Shown: in pieces, positions 1-12,300 of the stretch | Layout of the letters: every line of letters begins with the position of its first letter | Position numbering within the stretch: the first letter of the stretch is position 1 | From: Hydractinia symbiolongicarpus | Taxonomy: Eukaryota > Cnidaria > Hydrozoa > Anthoathecata > Hydractiniidae | NCBI RefSeq assembly: GCF_029227915.1 | Contig: NC_079885.1 | Coordinates: forward strand, 9,610,001-9,674,000 | Length of the DNA: 64,000 bases | Reading direction: 5' to 3' | Position numbers and translations under genes: made by a program | The notes under the pieces: generated by a model | What the model saw: the letters and a program-made list of their open reading frames with translations, nothing else | What the model was told of the DNA's origin: nothing | Database searches by the model: none

Positions 1-1745
1 CTAAACTCAACTTCCTCTCTATCAAGTCTGTCCTTATAACCTCCTGCCAAGTCTTTCTCGGTCTGCCTCTGGGCTTTGCCCCAGGAACTATCAAGTCTCT
101 ACACTTTCTTACCCAATTATCCTCCTCCATTCTTTCCAAGTGCCCCAGCCAATTCAATCTTCTTATCTGGATAACATCTTTAATTCTACGGAGACTTAGC
201 CTGCTTCTTAGCTCATCTGAACTCTTTCTGTCTCTCAGACTGGCGTTACACATCCACCTAACCATTCTCATATCATTCCTTTCTAAACGGTCAAGATCTT
301 CCTGCTTCACTGCCCATGTCTCACTACCGTACAACATAACACTTCTTACACAGGCCTCATACAACCTACCTTTTACCTCAATTGACAGGACTCTGCTAGT
401 CAACAAAGGAAGTAACTCTCTGAACTTTTTCCAAGCAGAACCTATCCTGCAAGTAACACTTCTTCCAACACCCCCTTCATTGCCCAACATATCACCTAAG
501 TAACAGAAGTTCTCAACTATCTCTAACGAGCCACTGTTGTACATCATTAAAGCTGGAAATACTTCATTCTCTATAATCTCACCTTTGCAACACTTGCATA
601 CAAACTGAATGTCAGCTCTTAACCTTCCACTAATACTACTGCACTTCTTATGTACCCAATGCTTGCAAGTCTGACAAAAAATTGAGTTACTACCAACCCC
701 TTTCCTGCAAACTCCACAAGGCTACTTTCCAACTACAAGGTCACACTTGGCTGCAATGCTACTAATCATGACTTTAGACTTTGCTGTGTTTACCTATAGC
801 CCTTTCTCTTCTAGTCCTTTCTTCCACTTCTCAAACTTTTCAACTAATTCTTCCATCGACTCTGCTATGAGAACCAAATCATCTGCATACAATAACTCCC
901 ATGGACAACCTGTTCTGAACTCCATCGACAAGGCTTAAGACTAGAACAAACAACAAAGGACTAAGTACAGAACCCTGATGTACACCAACATTTACACTAA
1001 ATTCATCACTAAGTGAATCGTTAATCCTGACACGACTTCTAGCATTGCTGTACATAGACTGTACCATCGAACTAGCCACTCATCCAAACCTAATTTTCTC
1101 ATAGCCCACCAAATAACTTTACGTGGCACTCTATCAAAAGCATTCGCTAAATCTACAAAGGCAAAATATAGATTCTTTCTCTTCCTAAATACTTTTCCTG
1201 AAGCTGTCTGAGTAAAAATATTGCATCTGTAGTGCCGCGCCCTGGAACAAAACCAAATTGCATCTTATCTATATCAATTCTTTCTCTAAGTAACTTATCA
1301 ATCACTCTTTCAATAACTTTCATTACTTGATCAACCACCTTCAAACCTCTATAGTTACCCCTTTCTAATGCATCACCCTTGCCCTTGAAACAATTCACTA
1401 ATACACTCGACTGCCACTCACTCAGAATAGCACCATCCTTTATAATCTGGTTAGCAAGACTTGTAATAAGCTCAACTCCAATACATCCAGATGCTTTTAC
1501 CATCTCTGCAACAATACCTGATACTCCTGCAGCCTTGCCAATCTTCAATTTCCTAATAGCCTCCACTACCCATTCTGTCTTGATCTGCATAGCTGGCCTT
1601 TCTACAACATCATCATCAGACAAATTATCCTCGTCCAAATCAAACTCAGTGTTAAGCAACCTCTGATAATGATTCTTCCAAGCTACCCTTTTCTCCTCCT
1701 CTGTGCTAGCCAAAACACCTTCATCATTACGTATACACTTCTCAC
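1..1745 (-). pseudogene. LINE reverse transcriptase, frameshifted, 3'-incomplete
   Basis: This is the reverse-transcriptase part of the copy 1 LINE. An open block at 1,153-1,713 carries the fingers and early palm (GNYRGLKVVDQVMKVIERV, FGFVPGRGTTDAIFLLRQL). A single-base loss near 1,180-1,190 relative to copy 2 shifts out of the VDLEKAFDRVPR motif. A second frameshift near 936 replaces the LEALS segment of copy 2. A TGG to TAG change near 723 kills the WPCGVC zinc-finger start. The rest, to position 1, continues as thumb and C-terminal region matching copy 2 up to the RPRKTWQEVI motif. Nothing suggests it is expressed. Confidence 0.9.
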
Positions 1746-2957
1746 CTATAATATATCTTGATTAGTCTTCTTCATTTGCTTTGCTATCTTGAATACCTCA
1801 TTGCGCTGGTCTTCCCTTCTTAACACATCTGCAAATCTGTTTCTCTCTGCTTCTGATTTTGCCTTATACACTGCTGTACGAGCGCGACGCTTAGCTTCTA
1901 AGTAAATATTTTTACTACCACCTGACTTCCACTCTTTCCAAAGTTTCCTCTTTTCCTTTATACACTGGTCAACCTCATTATTCCACCACCAGGTCTGTCT
2001 ATGTCTAGCTGGTCCTTTCGTCCACCCACAGGTATCATCAGAAGCTTCTAGAAGACAATTCTTCAAAGTAGTCCAAGTACTTTCAACATTGTCACTATCA
2101 CATTGACTATTGTAGGCTAACTGCTGAACTTTTGCACTAAATTGTCTTGCTACAATCTCTTCCTTCAGCTTCCAGACTTTTCGACGGGGCCTGTACTTTC
2201 CCTTGGCTTCTTTAACACTCTTCAAGATAATATCACAAACCAGCAACCTATGCTGGGAAACACACTCTTCCCCCGATAAAACTTTCACGTCCTTCACCAC
2301 TTTCTTGTCTGACTTTCTAACCAGGAAGTAATCTATCTGTGTCTTACAACCACCTGACTCATATGTTATCAGCCTACTCTGTCTCTTACTGAATGATGTG
2401 TTGCAAACCACCATGTCCGTTGCCATTCCAAACTCAAGCAATCTCTCCCCTTCCTTATTTCTGCTCCCAAATCCATAGCCTCCATGCACACCTCTATAAC
2501 CTTCAGATGACTTCCCAACATGACCATTAAAGTCGCCGCCCACCATGACAAGTTCAGTGTCTCCAAACTTTGATGTGACTGCTATTAACTCATCATAAAA
2601 CTTATCTTTATCTTCCTCACTGAGTCCACACTGTGGAGCATAAACTGACAGAAAAGTGACAATCCTATTACCTATCAAAAACTTTATCACTATAATACGA
2701 CTATTAACACGCATAACATCTATTACTTTTTCTACCCACTTCTCTGCAACGAATATGCCAACTCCTCCATATCCATCACTATTACCAATCCAAAAAAGCT
2801 TATACCTTGCCCTCCTACCTTCCATAAATCTCACTGAAGCTCCTCTCCACCTAACTTCCTGAACACAACACATATCAACAGATCTACGTTCTAACATTTC
2901 AACTACTTCACCTGCTCTACCTGTCAGAGTACCAACATTTACACTAGCCATCCTCAA
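1746..2957 (-). CDS. LINE endonuclease domain (APE/EEP family), still open
   Basis: This domain nicks target DNA to prime reverse transcription. The frame is open for 403 codons; the first ATG is at 2,951 (MASVNVGTLTGR) and the frame is also open slightly upstream. Exonuclease-endonuclease-phosphatase family landmarks are visible in order: the N of the VNVGTL segment, the E of QEVRW, GYGGVGIFV, VYAPQCG, GGDFNGHVG (GDFN motif), QIDYFLV and a C-terminal SQHRLL where many relatives have SDH. A basic, tryptophan-rich linker (RQTWWWNNEVD, about residues 322-332) leads to the reverse transcriptase. The frame ends at TAG at 1,746 because of a small insertion (2 bp, or loss of 1) relative to the continuation GEKCIRNDEG. 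Endonuclease and reverse transcriptase were therefore probably one ORF originally. Confidence 0.88.
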   Translation of the reverse strand: MRMASVNVGTLTGRAGEVVEMLERRSVDMCCVQEVRWRGASVRFMEGRRARYKLFWIGNSDGYGGVGIFVAEKWVEKVIDVMRVNSRIIVIKFLIGNRIVTFLSVYAPQCGLSEEDKDKFYDELIAVTSKFGDTELVMVGGDFNGHVGKSSEGYRGVHGGYGFGSRNKEGERLLEFGMATDMVVCNTSFSKRQSRLITYESGGCKTQIDYFLVRKSDKKVVKDVKVLSGEECVSQHRLLVCDIILKSVKEAKGKYRPRRKVWKLKEEIVARQFSAKVQQLAYNSQCDSDNVESTWTTLKNCLLEASDDTCGWTKGPARHRQTWWWNNEVDQCIKEKRKLWKEWKSGGSKNIYLEAKRRARTAVYKAKSEAERNRFADVLRREDQRNEVFKIAKQMKKTNQDIL

Positions 2958-2989
2958 CCTAGTGTTATCTACCTTGTGATTTGGGAACT

Positions 2990-3115
2990 ACCTTGTGGTT
3001 TGGGAAACTTACCCAAATTGGTCCCAGGTGGTCCCTAGTTACCAACGAGGTGAAAAAACATTGACGTCACCACTTCGTTTCCAAGTTATTTGGCCTCAAA
3101 GTTTTAAGTGTAATG
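2990..3115. repeat. Dispersed repeat family 1, copy a
   Basis: An AT-poor block with the string GACGTCACCACTTCG followed by TTATTTGGCCTCAAAG. It matches, in reverse orientation, a block at 18,976-19,290, and more weakly 10,630-10,765 and 28,686-28,825. It lies directly against the 5' end of the LINE. Confidence 0.7.
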
Positions 3116-3269
3116 GCATCATTAATTTCATATACTTTCCTTTGACGTTAATATTATTATAACGTTAAAAGTTTGGTAATTTACAGAACATATTTATAAG
3201 TGATGTTTTATAGACTTTATTGAAGAAAACTTTGAAAAATATAATCGACATTGCAAAAGTATTATATAG

Positions 3270-3880
3270 ACTAGCCGAATTCCCGTGGAAAAATCCACTA
3301 AATCTCTTATTGAATGCATGTACGGGACACCAAACAAAAACATACAGCATGGTAATTTAAATTTTTAAAACTTACACTTTAACTTCGGCTCTTTGTCTCT
3401 TTTTTATAACGGGACGGAAAAAAGAGAGAAAAGCCCTGGAATTGAGGTTGCTCACAGTCTGCATTGCTTTATATTTATACCCGTTGAAACCAAAACGTTG
3501 AAAATATAAGCAGGTGCAACAAAAATATAAATAAAAATGCAAAATGTCCATACCAAAATCAGATATTCAGTCTATTGCATACACAACCCTTTTAAAGTTT
3601 TACACAAGATATAAGAAATTAACAGTTATCTGCGTTCCCGTGAAAGAATCCAATGAATCTGTCATTGAATCGATGTAAGGGATACCAAACAAAAACATAC
3701 AACACAGTAATTTGAATTTTCAAAAATCACATTTTAACCTCGACCCGGGCTCTTTGTATTTTTTATACCGGCATGGCAAAAAGAGAAAAAAGCCCTGGAA
3801 TTGAGGTTGCTTACAATATGCATTATTTTTATACCCGCTAAAACAAAACATTTAAAAATATAAGCAAGTTATGCAACAAA
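3270..3880. repeat. Tandem duplication, about 355-bp period
   Basis: Two diverged copies (about 3,270-3,530 and 3,630-3,880) share CCCGTG-AAA-ATCCA, ACCAAACAAAAACATAC (3,329 and 3,684) and AAGCCCTGGAATTGAGGTTGC. The first copy begins with the ATATAGACTAGCC string of the dispersed family also found at 35,690 and 59,240. No coding potential was seen. Confidence 0.75.
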
Positions 3881-4297
3881 ATAAAAATTAAATGAGATAA
3901 AAATTCAAAAAGTCAACACAATCTGGACTGTACTGTACCTTCTTTGCCATGCGAGAAGTACACCTTGGAAAATAGTATGCCAGACATTAGGAAAAATTGC
4001 TAAGTCACACAAAAAATTGCAAATTTTCCACAACGTACAGTTGCATCATACCAAATAAGCTATTTACTCTATTGCATACAGCAACCCTCCCAATGCGCAA
4101 ACGTGCCGTGCATAATAACAATGCAGCGTTTTGAATTTAAGAATCGAATAATATTTCAAACGATCATAATGTAACAGATGTAAACATTGATTTAAAAACC
4201 AGTAACAACGGAAAAATTACTTTTTATAGTTTATAAAATTCTCATCTAAGATATATACCATGTATTTTATAAGAATTATTCCGTTTCAGCCTTAATG

Positions 4298-5065
4298 TTC
4301 TTAACTTTCTCGACAAATACTATTCTTATTGTTCCTAATACATTTTTAGTAGGGCTATGGTCTCAATATATATATGTATAAAAAATGACTTAATAAAATG
4401 AAGCTTGCTATAAGTTGCTATAGCTAATGGCATATTCTGCTACATGTAACGGCCCATTGCTTTGGACAGAAAAAAGTTCAGTTTGTTAGATATGCAATAA
4501 AAAAGTAAACTTCTAATTAAATTTGCGCATCATACACATTTTTATATTAGAACAAACGATCAAGCTTAGACATAATCTTAGTATATTCTGACCCATTGTT
4601 TAGAGTATACTCTTAGAAATTAAAGTTCTTAACTTTCTTTACAAATACTATCCTCGTAGCCTAAACATATATAACGCCTCAATAAAATAAAGCTTGCTAT
4701 ATATTGCTATGGCTATTGGCAATTTTTTTACATTTAGAACAAACAATCATAATCATATGATCTTGAATAATATAATAATAATTAGAATAATATAAACTTC
4801 TGACCCATTGTTTATAGTATATATGTATATATATTCTTACAAAAAAAGTTCTCAACTTTCTGGACAAATACTATCCCCATTATTCTAAATATATTCTTAG
4901 CATGTCCATGTCCTGAAAATATATAATGCCTTAATAAAATAAAGCTTGGTATAGCTATTGACAAATTCTTTTTATATTTATAACAAACAAACGAGGTTGG
5001 ACGTATTCTTAAGATATTCTTAACTGACCCTGAGTATATTCTTACAAAAAAGAATATGTTCAGGC
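4298..5065. repeat. Three diverged direct repeats, about 225-325 bp spacing
   Basis: The phrase GTTCTTAACTTTC..ACAAATACTAT recurs at about 4,298, 4,626 and 4,850. Each is followed by AATAAAATRAAGCTTG and an ACAAACRA segment, and the units are joined by a CTGACCCATTGTTTA..AGTATA linker. The unit lengths differ, so this is an old, eroded tandem array. No gene was seen. Confidence 0.7.
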
Positions 5066-5069
5066 ACAA

Positions 5070-6398
5070 GACAAAACATATTTCACTTCATATTTAAGGC
5101 AAAGTTTAGCTTTGAAAGTGCAAACGGCTTAAATATCGTTATTTACCTGAATTCATTTCTCTACCAGATAATCTAAACAACACACCTGTTTTTCTTTGGC
5201 TTTCCCAGCAGGTCGCTAGCTAGGGCTCTTTGAAAAGTCTAATCATTTTTTTATTTCGATTACTAAACTTTGCTTCATCCCAAAGAAAACAAATTGAAAA
5301 TGTATAGCTAGCTGCAATTGTCTGATACATTTCCAATCAGTTCTCTTTTTGACGTAATATCATCGTACATTTTTCTTCTTAATAACAAAACTAAACTTTT
5401 TAAACTCGCACGACAACAAAAGCCGCTCTACAACAATAAGTTTGTTCTTTACATTTTAGATTCGAATTATTATTTGAAATCGATAGTTTTTTTTAAAAAA
5501 GAAAGCAACCTTGGTCCCAGAACACCAAAATGATAGAAGAAACAAATAAGGTTTAATCTAACCTCATGATGAGTAAACATCGTTTGAAATAACTTTTTAC
5601 AGGATTACTTTGAAAAAGAGACAAGATTCTTCGCTTTGGTTTTCTTTTTTCAGTTGATAAACTTTGTTTCCATGAGAAACGGCGCGCACATGGTAAACCG
5701 GGAGTAAAGTTAAATTATTCCATCTATAACGACCAACCAGGGTTTTAAAACAAAAAAACAAATAAAAACATTTAAAAATAAAATAAAAATTAGTTTTAAT
5801 AAAATAAAGAAAAAGAGTTTTATTTTTTAAAGTAATAAGAAAAGAGAATTAAACATTTAAATAGTACCCCCTGATTCACGTTTTTTTTAACTTGGTAAAT
5901 TTTAGCGTAACGCCACGTCGTGAAAAAGAATACTTTTTTGTGTCGTGGAATCACATGGTCACTCACACAAGCGTATTATTATATAGATAAGTGCAATGCA
6001 ATGAATCCAGTGATCTTAATATTTCTTTGACGTTAAGCTATCAAAATTACCTTCAAAGTAATAGTGTGGACCCACTCAAGCTTCATGGTCTGGTGGTGAT
6101 TAATAAGTAAATATTTTTATAACACATAATAAAGCAGTGCTCAATCCTCTTCACTAACTGTTACAAAGTCATAAGATATATCAATTTTTTATTTTAACAC
6201 ATCATTGAGAAAAACGAAGAAAACTTAAAACATATGAAAAGAGAGTATACATGTAAGAATAAAATAAAGTGCATATCCAATATTAAAATGTTTAGTTTAG
6301 CATTTCGCTTGAGGTGAATCTGTCCTAAAGTTTCATGAACAATCAACTTTAATTCTTTTGCATAATTCAAGATTATTCAGAGTTGTTTGTTTACTTAC
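5070..6398. other. Non-coding stretch, probably MROH1 intron
   Basis: AT-rich sequence left of the last MROH1 exon I could place. I looked for the next exon (expected to encode the segment after STTIDVMEN) and did not find it here. The stretch about 5,880-5,985 ends in TATTATTATATAGAT, like the dispersed repeats elsewhere. Nothing else is recognised. Confidence 0.5.
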
Positions 6399-9300
6399 AT
6401 TCTCCATAACATCGATAGTGGTCGACATCAAATGAAGTACATTTTGACACATTGATTTAACAGAAGCTACAGTTACGACATCTCCATCTTGAGGACGCTT
6501 TGTTGATTTCTAAAGAAGGCACATTGATTTGTTTTTTTACTTTACATGAGCTGATGATGTTGTAATGGTGAAATTAGGAATGTTTCAATCAAAGACAACT
6601 ATACTGCAATTATTATCAATCAATTTTACAAAAGTTTCTAGTATAAAACCTAGTGAATGGCGGAGGATTAGCCCTGAGAAATTGAAAGGTTACGTACGTG
6701 TAAGAATTTTTAAGAATACCCTAATTCTTGAACATACCCTAACTTTTTAATGAGAAATCGTAAAATGCAAAAGATTCTTTGGAACAATAATGAAACGTTA
6801 TCATTATTTTTTTGCACATTGTTGACAAGATGTAGCAAGCATTATTAAACATAAAAAATTCTGTGTAAAAAACGCGCACAATAATATAACATGAATACTT
6901 TATTAAAAAATTTGCATCTATGACTTTTAAGAATTAATTTTCTTTGCAAAATGCAAAATTTTTTATGCTTTGGCTACGTCTTAATTTCAAACGAAATCAA
7001 GTTCGATAATATCAACTTTTTATAGGGATCTGTAATATAGAAGTTAAAATTAACCACCAACGATAAAAAAGGCACATCAATTAAATAATTTTTCTTTCCA
7101 ATTTAATGTACCCAATAATGACATAAAACTGTTTTTAAATATTCCAGTTATACATTGTTTGTTTATGGTCAATTGTTAAATTTCGGAAGTCAAGGACCGT
7201 GGATCAGTCGTTATTTTAAAAGGATTCCTGGATTGAAAATGATATTTTTGTATGTTTAGAGTATAAAAAGTTGTTTATTAAGATTTTGGAATTTTTTAAA
7301 AATCTTTTTTCGTTCTCAAGATATCAGGCTTAAAAGATTTCCAGCTGGCTGTATGACATCATCATTGATGATATAATAGGGTAGTAAGCATAAATTAATA
7401 TTTGAAATATCATGCGAAGTTACATAATATCAAAACTTTTAAGCAGTGTGGACTTATGCTTCTGATGATTAGGCATGTGTAAAGTTTTGTAGTTTAAGAA
7501 TGATCTCATCTTTAATTACTGGTAGAAATATAATGTCAGGATTTTTCAAAACTTTCTTACAGCATCATAGGATCCCGGACTTCAATTACTTAAAATTTTA
7601 AATACCTTCAGAACGAAAAAAGATTTGAAAAAAATTTCAAAGGACTTGATAAACAACTTTTTATTCTCCACAACATATAAAAATATCATTTTTAATGCAG
7701 GAATCCCTTTAAGCACTGCATTTATATAATTTTTGAATATTGTCAGTATTCTTAACATGGGTATTATGGGTACAACATTCTTTAATCCAACAATCCGGAA
7801 CTTTTCTGTGCTCTTAAAATAACATTGCACTTGATGAAACAAATTTGCAATTATTTATCACACTGGCAATTGCTGCATGCCAATATGAATTTTAGGGGCG
7901 AATACCACTACCACTAACCTCATCATCCTGTAAGGCACACATTCGAACAACAAATTCCACCATCTTTCCACCACCTTCCAATCCAAGGTAATCATGGTGT
8001 GCCATTGCGATTATACACTGTGCAAATGAACGACAGACCTATGTCAATAAAAAAATACTAAAAAATAACACAAAATCGTAAAGCACGTTTAATCTATATT
8101 AATTTATTTATGTTTTCGCTTAATCGTTCAGTCATATTTATTCATTCATTCATCCGTTCATTAAATTATTTATTTATTACAATATTTTAGTACTTTTATT
8201 GTAAGTTTGGAACAAGTATCATTTTTTACTTTTTTGGCACAATAGAAAAAGCTGTAATTAATTTTATAAAACTAAAAATTGAAACAACACCAACCCAATC
8301 TTTCCTTTTGAAAACTCATTTGTAAAAAAGGGAAATGGTAACATTAAATTTCGTAAAACCTAAATTTTTGTACTTCTTATCAATTTTTTTGTTGCCCTTG
8401 GAAAGAAGATGTGCCCCCAAATAGATCAGGAAGGTGTTTGGAAGCCATACTATCAGAAGAGATTTGATTCAGTGCAATTCAAGTTACTTGGTGATTTTAC
8501 CTTTAAATTATTTTCGTTCAATAGTATGCTAACACTAGAAAGTATTAACTCCTTTTTATTTTGTAGATAAGTATCTAAAAGAATTAAAACATAATTAACA
8601 TAATACATCAGTATAACAGAAAAAAGTCTATGACTGCAAATTTAGGCAAGATGGATGTCCAGTTTTAGAGAAAAGTAGCAGTTCACTATTTTTTGTTAAA
8701 ATAAATCAAAAGGCAATCAATAGCAATTATTTTGCAAAAAAATCTCATGGAAAAAAATCGTAATAGTACCTGTTCATATTCTAAACCTCCTTGTACTCAC
8801 AAATATTGTTAAAAAAAAAATTCCCCACTACATTAACCATTAATAATTCACCTCATGAAAATTAACCTGCGCATTCTGAAATGTCAATTTTATAAAAAGG
8901 CAAGAAAAACAAACCTGAAGAGTTTATTAGATGTTTGATAATTGATATTGTTGCAGCTTTCGATTTTTCTTGACCTGCTTCCAGTTTTATTTGCAGAAAA
9001 CCCACTACACGATCTGAAAAAGTTTGAGCTAAAACAAATAAACAAAACAAAATTAATTTTAACACCTACAAAGGTATTTAGAAAGATAAGAAATAAGGAA
9101 ACAATACATAACATTCTGAACAAACAATAACTAAATCATACTTAGTACTTGGAAGCACCGTAAAAGTTCGTTATTATTTTTTACTGATTGAATGTTGCCG
9201 TAATCTGGTTCTATTGAAGCCTAAAAAACAAAAAAGATTAATATGAAGAAACTCTAAAGACCTTTAAAAAGACCTTATCTTAAACAAAAAGAAAAAGGCC

Positions 9301-12300
9301 TGAGCCTAGGAAATCAGTACGCAGTTGATAATTGGAAATGGGAAAGTGTTTTGTTTCCATAAATTAGACCTTGTGGGACTGCCTTGCAAAGATCGCTATG
9401 TTTTCTTTATGTGTTCATACTGTTTTCTCTTTTAGACAGAAGAAAGAGGATGGGTATATATTGTATTAGTGAAAGTCGGAATATAACACATATAGAAGGT
9501 ACACAAATCAAAGTCAGATTTAGGATTAATGTTGCAGATCTTTGCAAAAAATGTTTTAACTTCAGAAGATTTTGTTAGTAATATTTGCAAGACAATTTTG
9601 TGGGTATTTATTTTGCTAATGATGTTTTGGTAAAGCGTTTTACTGAAATCAATCTTACATGTTCATTTTAAACTCATTTTAAAAAAAAATACACAAAAAA
9701 CAGTTTTCTCCTGTATTTTATTTTTATATTATCAACTTAAAGTTAAATACATGTGGTTGTACCTTTATTGATTCTTATTTAACCAATATCATATTTAAAC
9801 AAAATGCTACGTGGAATTAGTATGAAGCATTACGAATTCTATAGTTTCAGCAATATTTGATAACTTCAATGCGTACCTGTACATGAATACCATTCATCAT
9901 TTGATCAAGTATTGGTAACAACATCATCGAACCATCTGTACAAGCTGCACTCAACACCATACATAATGACTATTAAGAAAACAGTTATAATCAGTACAGT
10001 GATTACAAAATCATTTATCTGCTCATGCGTGAAATGTTGACGTATCATAAAAACATTACAACACGAGGCTGCAAACAGAAAAAATAGGCTTAGTATTTGT
10101 TTCAAATTTTTCTTTATCCATTTATTATTTAATGTCATAACAATGCAAATGACTGAAATAGGGTAACAGGCCTTGTCTAAATGTGCAATTACAATCTACA
10201 AACACAATCAGACAACTAAACAACATAAGTCACCTGTAATGACGAAGTGTAAACACGCCTCGAGTGTTGCATATATATTATTTATAAGAAAATTTGCCAG
10301 AAAGCTAAATTTAGTTTCCACTATATTTTTCAGATTGACCGAAAAAGAATTACATAGAAGGATAAATTATATTGTCTTTATTTCCTCTCTGTAATGTATA
10401 AGCTTTTTTGTTGTGCTTTAACTTAATAGCCTACGAAAACATTCGATATACACACCAAAGTAAAAAACACTATTTGGGAGTGTAACAAGATTATAGCTTA
10501 ATAACATCGTTATGTACAACTTTTTTGATAGAAAACTAAGCCAGTTCAAATACCGATGAAAACATTCCAATAAGGCATATGAACAAAAAAAAAGATCTGT
10601 CATTTGAATTTTAATGATGGTATCTACCCTTCGGTCCCGAAATGGGCGAATTGACCCAGCTTCAGGACCCATTTGAACACATTTTGGTTCCATTTGGTCT
10701 TTGGTCCCTAGTTACTTACACATGAGCAGACATTTAATTCAATTTGTTTCCACGTTGTTTGGCCTAATAGTGTAAAACAATAGCTCCACCATCAAACAAA
10801 GTTTTGTACACTCACAGAACAGTTTTACAGCCATATTTTTATAAAAGTCGTTAAAGAAAATTTAAAAAGCCAAAAGCTGAAAATAATGCATAGGAAAAAT
10901 TATCAGTTGAAAGGTTATGAGATAGTTGAGTTCAATGACAAGTACAACACAGTATTGACGCAAAATTAGTATATATTGAATTGTGACATAAAATCAAAAC
11001 AGTAATGTTTAGCAACTAAGGCATGTTTAGGGCTTATTGCTAATGAACAAAGAAATGGAAATAAACTTATCTTACTAAAAGGATTCTCTAGTTTTCAAGT
11101 CAAATTCATTTTCAACTTTTCAAGCTTTAAATTCTTTATTTATCAAAACTATTTCCATGCTTGTTTTATGTTAGTTTAAATTGATTTTCCGTTTCGTTTC
11201 GTTAGGCAGTAAAATATCATGGCCTTGATATTTCTTGCTAATGATTACTGACCAAACACACAATATCTATTTTTAATCAGTACAATTACCACGAAAAGGA
11301 GAATAATTCAGGCATAAATATTAAAAAATAATGGCGTGTTAGTGGTAAGCGAATGTTGCTTTTTTAATAAACCGTTACAAAGAAACTCGTAAAAGATGAC
11401 TTTTAATTAGCTTCATTCATGAAATTTTAGTTATAGCTAGCAAAATGTTTAAAAGTAAATATGCAGAAGGTTATTAAGAATAAATGTTTTTACAGAATTA
11501 CTTGAAGGCTGGTTACACATACCCAAGATAAAACTCACACTGGCGTAAAATTGTTGGCAAAGTAAACCCAATTCAACTTCATATGAAACTTCCATTAGTG
11601 GATACATGTTCAAACCTAAGTGAAACTTTACGTCAGTGTGAGTTTCCAATAGTCAAAAAGATCAAAGTGAAATCTCACACTGGCATTAAAATAGCTAAAA
11701 AAATTCAATCTTTTTAATTCAACATACTGCAAATGCATTTCTATGTTCTTCTGCATGTCTAATTCACTTTGCAGCATTTCTACTTTAAACATGTTTGTGG
11801 TGGCGACTTTTTACTGACGTGATATGTTATTTACCAGCTTTATTAACGGGTTGGCATTCATCAGCAATTGAAAGGCTGCTTCGGTTATTTTAGGCCAAGT
11901 GAAATTCCCTTCTTTAACAGCACTGAAAATGGATTACTCTGAAAAGCTTTAGCTTTAAAACTTTGAACATTTGCTTTAACATTTGTTTTTGTTTTGCCTG
12001 TGATGAATACGCCTGAAAAACTGTTGCGCATGTGTGAGTGCATGCACATGCAATAACACGTGTCTGATAAAATTCCCAGAAATTTTAATTCTTATTTGAG
12101 TGGCCACTTGTTGTCTAAATAAAATTACTAGGAAAAAATATTGAGTTGTTTGGACCACCAATAATGCCAGAAAATAATATCCTATCACAAGGAGAAAACC
12201 ACCTAAAGTTATATATTATGATTAAAAAGATACAAACTGAGTAAAATGCACAAGTATTATCAGAGCATTTAACAGGTTCAAACTATGTTATTTCGTAGAG

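Larger units (their letters stand above)
1..2975 (-). mobile_element. Non-LTR retrotransposon (LINE), copy 1, 3' end cut by window
   Basis: This minus-strand element has an apurinic-type endonuclease followed by a reverse transcriptase, the order of RTE-like and related LINEs. It aligns along its reverse-transcriptase half with the second copy at 13,884-15,602, which shows that it is a repeat family. The 5' end is near 2,975, directly beside a short duplicated string (ACCTTGTG..TTGGGAA at about 2,971 and 2,989) and then a dispersed repeat. The 3' end, where copy 2 has a GATGAT-rich tail, lies left of position 1. Reading frames are broken in at least four places, so the copy is dead. The exact clade (RTE or a relative) is inferred from memory of similar proteins annotated as craniofacial development protein 2-like. 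Confidence 0.93.

Noticed and set aside
11835-11922. Exon-like minus-strand block reading AVKEGNFTWPKITEAAF with AG/GT borders
   Set aside because: The neighbouring MROH1 exons (13,200-13,340 and 9,877-9,969) join directly in phase 0 into a conserved sequence. This 88-bp block would break the frame and has no match I recognise.
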